Shown: one piece after another, positions 46,365 through 58,300 of the stretch | Position numbering within the stretch: the stretch's first letter is position 1 | How the letters are laid out: each line of letters begins with the position of its first letter | Source of the DNA: Rhododendron vialii | Taxonomy: Eukaryota; Streptophyta; Magnoliopsida; Ericales; Ericaceae | DNA length: 64,000 bases | Reading direction: 5' to 3' | Assembly: GCF_030253575.1 (NCBI RefSeq) | Contig: NC_080559.1 | Location: 11,029,501 to 11,093,500, forward strand | Translations under genes and position numbers: made by a program | The notes under the pieces: model-generated | Seen by the model: only the letters and a program-made list of their open reading frames with translations | The model's database searches: none | What the model was told of the DNA's origin: nothing

Positions 46365-49300
46365 TTGTTAGAGACGCACACCTAGGCGTGCAGCAAGACA
46401 AGCCGTAGGGGTTGCGCCTTGCATGAGGTGAGGCAAAAGATAGCTAGTCGAGATCTTTGCCGATAGCCGTCGATCCTTCTCAATGTTGCTGATCATCACT
46501 AGTTTTCAAAGGAACTATTCCATGGCCATTTGAGAGCTATACAGATGCAGCAATCAGGTGACCCATCAATTAATTAACCTGATACCTCACTTATCAATCT
46601 ACCCATCTTGTAATCCATACCCTACAGAGCACGGACACAGACACGGACTCGGACACGGATATAGACACGGGATTTCTTAAAAAATATATATATATTTATT
46701 GTATTACCAGTGAAAATATAGTTAAGTGGATAAGCTGGAAGCTTCAATATTTATAAGCAAGCATCATATACACATTGTAAAACAAAATATTTATCCCAAA
46801 ATATTTGAAGCAATTACACATTTACCCCCCAAAGTTCAAAAAAAATTGCATATTTAACTCTTGCCGTGTCCCTCGTGTGTCCTTGCCGTGTCCCCCTAAA
46901 AAAATTAATTAAATTTATTGGACACGCCACGTGGCGTGTCCCATACTTATTTTGCCGTGTCCCCGCGTGTGCCCGTGTCGGATACGGTGGCATGCCGGCC
47001 TCTAGGAGTGTCGGTGCTACATAGTCCATACCCATTAAATTCCTTTACGTCCAAACTAGAGCAACCAGTCACAAAACCCCTTTTGCAGCCTCGTTAATTA
47101 ACTTGTCTCATATTTAAAAACTAGCCTATACCTCAACCTAGTAGCACCCAAGCCCATTCAGTTTCAAATAAAATAAATTACTTTCCCTTCATTTTTCTTT
47201 ACACCGAAGTCTAGCCAAAAAATAAAATAAAAAATTCCAACCAGCCTAGATAGCTGTGAACAGTACCCCCCAAAAAAATTCCTTGTCTCTAGCCATAACC
47301 ATGGTTACCAATGCGGAGTGGAACCCAAAATTTAATGGTCTATATTAAGAACAAGATTTGAAGAAATTAATAAGGCACAACAAGTATTGAATAAAAATGT
47401 TGTGTAGATAAAAGCCCTTTTGGAAAAATTAGCAACCACGGGTTTGGGAAGTAAACTGAAAGATAAAAGCTCAAGCTAGTGGGTCTGCCAGTGTTCCTCC
47501 TCCACAAATTATGGGAGGTGGTCAACAACGCATGGTAGAAGATCCAAGGTTCTCTGACATTGACAGAGGAGCAAAGCTAGAAGTTGCAGACTTAAATGGG
47601 AACCACAATCCAGAGGTATTTGTTTGATTGGGTGCATAGCTTAGAGAGTTTGTTTCGTTGGTACCAAATGATAGAGAGAAAATGACTTTTTACGTTTTGC
47701 CAAAGCCAAGTAGAAGGGTACAACAAGAATTTGGTGGACTAAATTTCAAAGGGAACATTTTGTTATCCCTGCATGGGAGGACATAAAAATTGCAATGACC
47801 GCTATTTTGTTCCGCCGAGTTACAAGCAACAAGCTCACTTGCAATTTACTCAGTTGACACAAGGAAGCAAGTCTTTGGAAGAATAAACCAGATTGTTCTA
47901 TAGTTTGACAACTAGATCCGAGTTCTCATGGAATGAAGATAGGATGATCTCAATGTATCATCAAGGTTAGAATCCACAAATCTCTTCTGGATTGGGTGCT
48001 AGTAGATTGTACAACATGGCAGATGCAGTCCAAGTAGCCCTTCAGATGGAAGAGGAGGATAAGAAGAAGGCTCCCGTACGCCCTTCGGTGGAATCCCTTA
48101 CAAGAAGTGAAAGAACTTTCATGGATCCCATCCATAACAAGTTCTTGGATTGCCCTCCCCATGCTACTTCTCTTCTTTCTCCGACTTCATACGGACGTAA
48201 TACTAAGTCCAATTGTTTTAATTGTCATGGTTTCGGACATCATGCTAAAGACTGCCCTTCTCCCAAACTTAATTTGCATGTTAAGCCTGTTGCAATCATT
48301 GACAATGAAGACAATGTAGAGGAACAAAAGTCAGGGCGGGGGCGGGAGCGAAAGCGGGAACAGGTGCAGAGCGGAGGCACCTAGAAGCTCCGAAGGTTGG
48401 GAGCGCCTAAGACAGTGGCGGAAGGAGTAAGGAACGAGCGGGCCATGCGCCCCTACTGATTTTTTTTTTTTATCCAAAATTTAAAGATGTATATTTAGCA
48501 TTTTGTCTTGTTAATTGTATTTCATAAATTTACTTTTAATCGCCCTAAGATATTTCGAATATCATTTCATTATCAATTTTTATTTCACATATTAGAACAA
48601 TGTTATTACACTGGCGAAATGAGATGTCTAATGCAAATAATAGCGGCCACTTACTCTTTGGAACTCTCTAATGCATAATGTCCACAATTCAAAAGTGCCT
48701 AAACCATGGGCTATGGGTTTTATACTTTAGAAATTTTTAACAATGGGAGAAAGATTGCTAAATATTGTGTAGTAAATCGCTCTTAGACTTGATCCGCTAA
48801 GACAATTCAAATTTGTTTGTTTTATATTCTATGTATGTTACCTTCTTAATAAATAGGTAAGGTTTTTCAATTCTCACCACAAACATTTATTTATTATTCT
48901 AACGTTGCTTGGTATGAATTTTTTGGGTTGATATGTGTTTAATAGGTGCCCCCACTTATATAGATTCCTGGCTAAGCCACTGGCCTAAGAAGCATATATA
49001 GATTATATAAATGCCTAGACAACCCTTGAAATTTACCTCTTTGTCTCGCTCACCCCCTCTTAGAAAAGTTTTTTTGTCCCGTAGACCCCCCCCCCCCGTC
49101 AGGGTTCCGTCTAGAACCGTTAAAAATTATAAAATGTTCCGAAATTGCAACCCCCCCCCCCAAATTGTATCCCAAATTGTATCTGCACAATTGTATCTGT
49201 ATCCAAATCATGCTTTTCATAAACACCTTTCCACTTCCCGATTCCGGTCTGCGTTCAGCTCAATGAACAGCACACATGAATCCCGTTGTTTAGCTTAATA

Positions 49301-52300
49301 AGCCTAATGGCTTCTTCTTTTTTTGACCTTATTCAAAAAAAATTTCCCATTTGTCAGTTTTTCGTCAACTTTTTGTGGATTATTGCTTCTTCATGATGAG
49401 AGAAATCTAAAAAGGACAAAGTTATGATCAAAACCCAAATTTTTTTGAATAAAGAAAAAATTGGTTATTTTTGTCGTTATTAAAAAAAAGGTTTCGATCG
49501 TAATTTTTTACTTTTTAGATTCCTCTTGTCATGAAGAAGCAACAATCCACAAAAAATTGACAAAAAACTAAAAAATACGCAAAAATTTTGAATAAGGACA
49601 AAAAATAAGCCATTTGGCTTATTAAGCCGAACAACCTCACATCCCAGTCCGGTCTCCTCCCTTCTTTTTTTTTTTTATTTGCTCGGCATTTTCAATGGAG
49701 GAAAAAGATTCATGAAGCCGACCCAAAGTGATTGGGACATAAGGCTCGGTTTGGTTATTTGCTCAACATCCAGCGATGTCCTCCCATTGATGTACTCTTG
49801 TTCCATTATGGTCAGGAAATCTGTTCTATCCAATTGGCTAAATAGCAATGATATCTGATTCTGACCCGACTCCAAGTCCGTCTGCGTCAACTGCTTGTGG
49901 ATCACAAGCTTCACGTCCGACCATTTTCTCTCCAAATCTTGTCCATGATATATTCAGGCAAGTCCAGCTTGTAATCATCTAAACTAATACCATTTGCCCC
50001 CTTCTTAGTCTACGTCAACTGCTTGTGGATCACAAGCTTCATGTCCGATTCATTCTCTCTCCAAATCTTGTCCATGATATATTCAAGCAAGTCCAGCTTG
50101 TAATCATCTAAACTAATACCATTTGCCCCCTTCTTAACTCCCTTATTGTTCTGTTTTGTGATTGGGAATGTAGAGGCAATTCTCAATTTGGGTCAGGCCA
50201 CACCGTGTTTCTCGAATTCGGGTTGGGACATGCCCCCGGGAGATTATTAGATTGGGGTAAGGAGAGGGGGGTGTGGAGGCAGAAGGTGGACAGGGGGTCG
50301 CCGTCGTCGGCGAAAGAGCAGCAACGGCAGGAGGCGGCTGCCATGAACGACGATGGTGGATGTGGTGGTTCTGGGTGCTAAGCAAATGGAGGATGTGGTG
50401 GTGGTGATGCGCGGCCGTGGAGAGGAGCAGGAAAAGAGATGGAGAGTGTGGGTATGCTGTGGTATATAAACCTAAGGGCAAATTAGTCTTTTCATTCTTT
50501 CCGTCGAACGGAGTTAGGTCCTCCAAATGAAAACATTAATAAGGGGGTCTCCCCGTAGGAGAAATTCTAAGAGGAGGTGAGCGAGACAAAAAGGTAAACT
50601 TCGAGGGGTACCTAGGTATTTAACCCTATATAAGAATATGTATATAACATATTTTTAAATACTTAACCATGAAAGGAAAAGTGAAACTTACTGAAAATTT
50701 CCCCAATCTTAAATTGTAATTATTGGAAGTTATATATTCTCAATTTGCAAAACTTCTTGACTAAAATGATTCTTATATTCTTAATTCCACAATGGCATAA
50801 CTCCCTTAAAATAAGAGAATAATTGCCTTAATGGCCCAATAAGCTCCCATTTTAGTTAGGAGCGAGCTCCCATATTGAGGGGAGTGAGCTCCCGTCAAGC
50901 TCCTATTTTGGGAGTGCCGATTCGAGCTCCCGTCTAGAAAGCGCAACCATTTTAGAAGGGCCCTGCTACTAAGGTTCAATCATCAATTTGTTGAGCCTCT
51001 TGATCCTGAATCCAATGAATGATTGGAATTATTCGTCCTCTACTCACTACTAAGGGAGATAAACCAAACCTTGAGAAATTGCAATGTGGGCAGATTATTC
51101 ATACAAGGATAAAGTGTAATGACCAAGTGTGCTCATTAGTGATTGATAGCGGGAGTTGTACAAATTCCATATCCAAGGAACCTGTAAAGAAATTGGGTTT
51201 AACAGTTGATCATCATCCAGAGCATAGTTGTCAAAATCGTACGAGATTCGACACAATTTGATGGGTAATCGATACGAATAGGCTGCCTAAATCAGAAATA
51301 GCTGTGAATCGTAAGTGAATCGGTGAATCGTTCAATTCACTTAAATTTTAAATTCATTTTTTACTCTTGTTTTGCTTCTTTTGTTCTTTGAAAAGGGTTC
51401 AAACTATTTTTTTTTTTTTAAGGTTTTTAGTAATGGTATATGTCATCTTTTGTCTATGTTATATGGATAGATAATAAGAAAAGGAGATTTATTACGAGAG
51501 TGAATCAAAAAATGAGGAAGATAAAGGGAATATAAAAACCCTATAGACCTTCTAAGGGTTTGTTTAGTACTTATAACTCTTTTGTACAAAAAGAACCAAA
51601 AGTTTTACAAATCATCATCTCTTGGTAGTTGCAATACAAGCAACTTATTTAGTACTCCACGTTATTATCAAATCATCATTTAGAAGAAGGTTTTTATTGA
51701 TTTAGGCCGAAATCTTTCATTTGTAGTATATATTGTTGTTACCCTAATCAATAAGCATAGGTTTCTATGCATTATAGAAGTCATGACCGAATCGGAGCGA
51801 TTCACGATTCGATTTGATTCACAATTCGAAAAATGACCATTTCGATTCTCAATTCGATACACGATTTGACAACTATGATCCCAAGCCTTATCATGCAGCA
51901 TGGATCACTAATACGAAACTTAAGGTTGACAAGCAGTGTCCCGTGACATTCACTATTGGCAAACTCAAGGAAACAGTGATGTGTGATGTTCTTCCTCTTA
52001 AGCTTTGTCACATTCTTTTAGGCCGCGCATGGATATTGGATCATGATGTTGAGCATGCGGGGCGTGCCAATACTTATTCTTTCGTTGACGGTAACACAAT
52101 GTACACCCTTACTTGTGCCACCGATTTACACACCATCAAGTTGAAGATGGCCTCTTCATTGATCAGGCGTGTCCCTCCTTCAGATGGTATCCTTGGTCCC
52201 ACGCCTACCTTGCCGGAGTTGAGTTATTTTCAGCAGAGGAGAATTGATGGGGTAGCTGTTGATTGGTTGGACCGTAGTTGTCCGCTTTGGAAGCCTCAAG

Positions 52301-55300
52301 TAAAGCCCATGGGCCCAATGCCTAAAATTAAGTCTTTTTGGTCCAATAAGTGTCTTTGGTAATTTTGTTAATTTAATTATTAGTAATAGGAGGCATTTGA
52401 ATATTTAATTAGGTTATTTTTAATGTTTTCTTTTTATTTCCATTAGGGTTATGGGTCTACAAATAAGATGTTCAACGATGTAATTATTAACTTTGATTAA
52501 TGAGAATTTGAGAATTAGGGTTTTGATCCTTTGTGTGCCACTCTCCCCTTCTTCCTCTTCTTGTCCGTCATCGGATCCACATCATATGATCAAAACAAAA
52601 CAAAGTGCACTCATGGTATAAACAGAAGGGGAATAAACCTGGAATCTCATCCAAAGACCTCCAGAAGCTTAGTTCTGATATTATGATGAAGTATCCAACT
52701 CAACTCCAATAGGCGATTAGTGGAGAGGCGCCAATTGGAGAGGCTGCCCAGGCTTGTGTAATAGTTTGTGAAACTACACTTAACTGTGTTTGACAAGCTC
52801 TAACACATCTTTTAAGCAGCAACCTGCTCATGATGCAATGACATCATCAAGACTTGTTTACTATTGTTATCATGCCAAGGTAATGGGTTTTGAGTTACAT
52901 TTGTTCTTCTTACCAATGGGAAGCTCGAGCTCTCCCTCGGTGATTACATCATGAAACATATTTTCAATTACCCAACAAATTTCAGTTGGGTCTTTCACCA
53001 GCATTCATAATAGTATTACTTCTAGCTTTATTTGGCTTTATAGTTGGGCTGCCTCCGCTGCCTGATTGGAATAAAACTCTGGCACCCACTCTGCCTAAGT
53101 AGAGTTCCAAGAAGGGACTTACAATAATACTCTAATACTCTGGCTTTATAGTACAGCCTTTCTAGCTCACTCCTATAACCTACAGAATGGTGGGAGATGC
53201 AAGGTGATCAACCCCCCTTCATATGTCTCGTACATTCCTTCTAAGAAAATCTTCACGAGGCTAATTTCTACCATTGGCTAGTGCCTAGTAGAATTCAACA
53301 ATCAGGTCATGGAAGCACTTAATAGGAGAAAAAAAATACCATTTCATTATCTCATAGAACTTTTCAATCCCTGAGTAAAGTAGTGAGCCTTTCTTCAAGT
53401 TGAAAGGACTTCGTATGAAATCGTGCTACCAGGTTTTCCAACAAGAGAGGTGAGATTTCTTATACCTAGTGTACAAGCGCTGACTTAAAGAAGCATGCAG
53501 CAGGATTTAGCATACCTAGGGTACGCACATTCAGTTAAAGACTCAAAATTCTTGCTAACCCATTACAGTGTGACTCAGATTGATGCTCAAAGTCGTGTTT
53601 TCCACAACACGATGTCAACGACACACGACATCACTACACATGTAATGTTAAAGGCGTGCTTCCATAACACAAAAATGTTAAAGCATGCTTCCTTAACATG
53701 ACTATACCGACACTTATGACACTTATTAAAGTATCCATAACGAGTGCCCAATGTTTCAACAAACAGCGTTATATCCTTAAGAAAAGCACTTCCACACTGC
53801 AATTAAAATACCTCCGGATAGGACCATATGCAAGTCCTAAAGGGTATGGTGGGGTATGGCCAAGAGGCATCCAGGCAATGCCAACTTCTATTGCGCAATA
53901 AAGGTTTCACTTAATGTAGGAGGAAAGATGTTATCAACATCAAAACGTGCTCCGATAGTGACCAAAACGAGGGGTGATGCAGTGGCACCAGAAGGGAAGG
54001 AACCACTGGGATTCCTGATGGGCGATGGTGGTGTTCGCAAATAAAAGCAAAATTTGGAGTGACGGTGAAGGATTAGCATAGCTAGATGATGGATTTTAGA
54101 AAAATTGATGGCAATTTCAAACAATACAAGAAATTGCTTGTTTTGCCAAGACCTGAGTATGTTAAATAAGTATTGAGTGCAGCCAAATCTATTGGTGATT
54201 ACACAGACAGAGGGAGCTCTATCAGAGGACCAAAAGGTGTGTTTCCTCAAAGCAAACATCCTTTATGACATCTAAGCCATCTTATCAGGTTCTTGTATCA
54301 TATCAATCATGAAATCTTTATTTATTGGCTTCATGGATTGTGCTAAACAATATTCCGTGCATAAACTTCAGGGAGAAGTTTTTGGTTATCTCATACAGCT
54401 GCCCTAAATCCAGCATTTAGTTTGGAGACATTGAAAGACACTACTAGGAGCCAGGAAATTTTCTAGAAAAGCAGATTTGTTGTAATGTTAATTCCAACAT
54501 TAGGTATACTATGTCAAATGCTAGGCTTCAAAGTTAATTCTGGGTTAGGAAGTTGTCAACCACTGTGAAATTTTTGGGGAACTAGGCGCATAGATGGAAG
54601 GATGGTTCAGCAATCAACAAAGGATGTGAAAATGATCATTTTGGTCGTCTTTTTACTCCTTAAATTGCCTATTTCCCTTGCAAAAAGGCTAGGAAACTGA
54701 GGCAGATGTCACACTCCATACCTTGAGTGGCCAAATACTCAGTTGAGATGCCGATTTTGGATGTTCCTATCGAGGCAGGACAATCTTGACTATGATATTA
54801 TAAGCATGGGAAATTATGGAGCTCTTGCTGACTCAAGGGTCTACTTGATAGTTCAATCACGCACATTGCACAGTCTCAGCCAAGACCATCCTTGTGCTCC
54901 AGGCCCTTGGTTTTTCTTTGTAGAGCAGATATCCTTCTTATATTATTTGGCATATTTCAAACAAGCAAAACTAGAAACTACAAGTATCAGTTAGGTCTTA
55001 TTCAATAAAAACACACAAGGGCCAAAAAATGATTATGACAAGAACGTAACAATTGACAAAGTATTACACGTTCTAAATGCTCATAACAGCGTTCATTTAC
55101 TTTTTTTTTATGGACCCATCCCATCTCTATCTTATTGGAAAACATGCCTGCTTCCTCTAGAAAAAGCAGGGACCTACCAAACAAAGTTTTACAGAAGCAA
55201 AACGGCTAAAGGGTGATAAAAATTGATCTAGAGAACTTGTTTTTGTTTCCTCCGATACAAAATAGAATTCGATCCACGCAGATAAAGAAGCTTTAAAGAA

Positions 55301-58300
55301 AAATACCAAGAAAGTCATACGAAAAAGGAGAAGCAGCATGATTCCATCTTAATAAATTATTAGAATTGCGGTAGGAACAGAAGACTGCACTACTAACAGA
55401 GATTATACGCTACTAGTTCCTGGACTGGAATTATTTTTCTATTGACACCATTCAATTGCATGTATTTGGGGGCAAATCATTATCATATTTTTGTACTCTA
55501 ACACAAGAATCTCAGGACTTTCAAATTTTATATACTACGAATCAGATTACCAGTTTGAAAACAAAAAGAGTGGAAAAGCCAAAAAGTAATGGAGCATACT
55601 TGGAGATTCCGAAGGCGAACTGACAGGTTAAGTAAAATTGGTTCCACAGCGTCATTGGGTGATGACTCAAGAACCTATGCAATTAAATATGTATAAGTGC
55701 TTGAACAAGTAGAGGAAGAAACATAGGTTGACTTAGTAATACAGTAAGAAAGGCAGGGGTAAACACCATCAGCAAGCATGTCACAGCAGTTAATTGAACC
55801 GAATCATCTGAATCATCAAGCAAAGCTAATATAACTCCAAGAACTTCAGTAGTGTACCGGAGAATATTAATGGATGGTATCTGCAATTCAAAATCTGAAA
55901 AGGTTATGCACTAAAAGGAATAAAAAAAAAGTATAGGAAAAAAAAGATACACGTAGCTCTGATCAAAGTAACTGACATCCGATCTTTAGTCATAACAATG
56001 GAGTACAAGTAATCACCAAGTGCTCAACAATATATCAAATCCGAACTCTTCGTGAAAGTAATGTGTTTTGTTTATCAACAACAAAAAGAAAGTCTGCTAG
56101 AGAAGTACAGAGGGGGCATGACCCAAATACATACAATCAAACAGAGGAGAGAACAAAAAAGAAAACTTAGACACAAAAACCAAAACACATCTCAAATTTG
56201 GGCAATTTTGCATCTGACATGGATTTAGAATGCAAACATTGACCTTTAACAACCAATTGAACAGATAAAACAACCATAGAATTGATATCCAAGTATAAAT
56301 ATGGAGACCATAATTCCTCAACATTGAAGCCATCACAGAAACAACGGGGAAAATGTATGAGAAGGCACATATTAAAGACCTGCACAAGTCCCTTTAGACA
56401 AAGCCGTCTAACAGTAGGAGAATCATCAGATACATGACGACAGAATGCTTCCACCATCTGTTCCAACAAGGATTCGAAACCAGCACTGCACCATGAAGTT
56501 CAGATATAAGGAGAACAGGATATCATGAACAGCATTGACTCCAATACAAGATATTAGTTGACTACAATATTGGCATCCACAACCCTAGTATGCTAGACTA
56601 AGAGCTAATGGTCAGAGGCTGAGAACATTGAGAAAACAACTAAAATCAGAATTACAACATACTTGAATAGGATGGTCCCATATGACTTGTTAATGACATT
56701 CACGTATTTGAGACATTATAAAACAAACACTATTAAATGTTATTAATCGCATTTATCTTGGACTTACGAGTAAACTTTTGTGTAACATAGTAGTGTTTCC
56801 AGGAAAGGGCAGAACATTATTAGAGCACCCAGTGGCTTTTCAAATGTTAAATCCATGAACAAATTCTTCAATCAGATTGCAACCTTCTTTGGCATCATCC
56901 TCTCAGGTCTGTAACTCCAGTGAATATTACCGTTTTTGCTCATGAACGTTCACATTGACAGAGCCCACCGCACACTCGTTGAGGTCCCTCAACGAATTTT
57001 CGGTTCCATTTCCTTTTTCATTTTTTCTGGTGTTTCTCATTATTTTCTAGTCTGTTCAAAGCACTTGGGTTTTGTCTTTCGGGTTAGATCTGATCCGGAA
57101 CCCAGTAAAGCTACGCGGCTGACTTAACTCGAAAGCAATCAGCCAGATACAACAATCAGACCTGTTTCAGACCCATTTTCAGTAAGTTGGTATTGGTTCA
57201 TCCCTATTTTGCAGGGGCACACTAATACCCTAGCTAATTACTTTTTTGGTACACACAACATGGTACACATCCCTTCAAAAGGATAAAAACTTAATAATCC
57301 AAATTCTTATTGTTGGGGTAAAATGTAGAGAGTAGAACTTTAGGGAGAGGAAGTATAAAAGTTTTGGTCACTTGGATGAATATGCATGGAAATGTGTTTT
57401 AAGTTAACAATTGGGAAAATGATAATTAGCTTTTACGAAATGCTTATCGCTTGGAATAGTAACCTAATTTATTATCTACAGAAGCATACCCTTAGCGTAT
57501 CACGATTTAAGCAAGTGGCGCACCACATTCGCATTCCCGTTCCTCATATCGAAAAGATCCACGTTCAGGTAATATAGGTTCGGCTATTTGTCGCCTTTGC
57601 ATTGTGCACAACAATAAGAGGCAAGCTAATAGCATCTCGTTTACCAGTGATAACTACTTGTATTGGTCCAATATTAGTAAGAATTTTGATTACAAAAAGG
57701 GGATGCAGGAAACGTGGCTGGTTTGACAAAATTGCCTCCAGCACTATAATAAAAGGGTATGCAATTACTGTTAATACATAGCCAAACCAAACCGAGCCTC
57801 AAGTCCCAATCACTTAGGGTCGGCTACATGAATCTTTTTCCTCCATTGAGCTCTGTCAAGGGTCACTTGTTCACACAAACCTACTATACTCGTATCATTG
57901 CGCACCACAGCATCTAATGTCAATTTAGGTCTAACCCCACCCACCCCCAGCATTGCTACCCAAAGCTATCCTATCTGCTCTCTTAACTACTGCATCTCCT
58001 GGTCTACGGTAGACATGCCCAAACCATCTTAGCCTATTTTCCCTCAACTTCTCTTCTATGGGTGCTACACCTACCATCTCACGAACCTTTTCATTTCTAA
58101 TCATGTCTCTTCTAGTCTTACCACACATCCACCTCAACATTCTCATTTCTGCTACACTCATCTTGTTCACCTTTTGTTTCTTAATAGGCCAACATTATGT
58201 ACCGTAAAGCATCGCTGGTCTAATGGCAGTTCTATAGAATTTTCCCTTCAATTTTATGGGTACCCTCTTGTCACACAGTACACTAGTAGCGCTCCTCCAC

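Larger units (their letters stand above)
49005..50630. mobile_element. Pack-MULE-like TIR element carrying a B3-type gene fragment
   Basis: The left end (AAATGCCTAGACAACCC...CTTTGTCTCGCTCACC) is an inverted copy of the right end (GGTGAGCGAGACAAAAAGG...CCTAGGTATTTAA). Inverted homology extends about 100-130 bp inward (CTCTTAGAA / TTCTAAGAG, GTAGACCCCC / GGGGGTCTCC). The interior holds a protein-coding relic unrelated to transposition. A clear target duplication was not found, so the Mutator assignment is inferred from long TIRs plus captured gene sequence. Confidence 0.6.
46027..52498 (+). mobile_element. Ty3/gypsy-type gag-protease relic with direct terminal repeats
   Basis: 46027-46285 and 52246-52498 are direct repeats of about 255 bp (GTTGATTGGTTGGACCG...GTTCAACGATGTA) and are the likely LTRs. 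Between them, in the same orientation, are gypsy gag remains (about 47560-48400) and an aspartic protease (51019-51223 resuming at 51878-52245). No reverse transcriptase or integrase remnant is seen, so it was either a gag-protease non-autonomous element or has lost the rest. At least four other elements are inserted in it. The outer LTR limits are uncertain. Confidence 0.62.

Noticed and set aside
50143-50526. 127-codon minus-strand frame rich in His, Pro and Ser
   Set aside because: Low complexity, partly made of the inverted end of the Pack-MULE-like element; no family recognised.
52499-55599. A separate gene between the gypsy relic and the SGR6 exon at 55600
   Set aside because: Only short frames without domains or splice pattern; the region is best read as intron.
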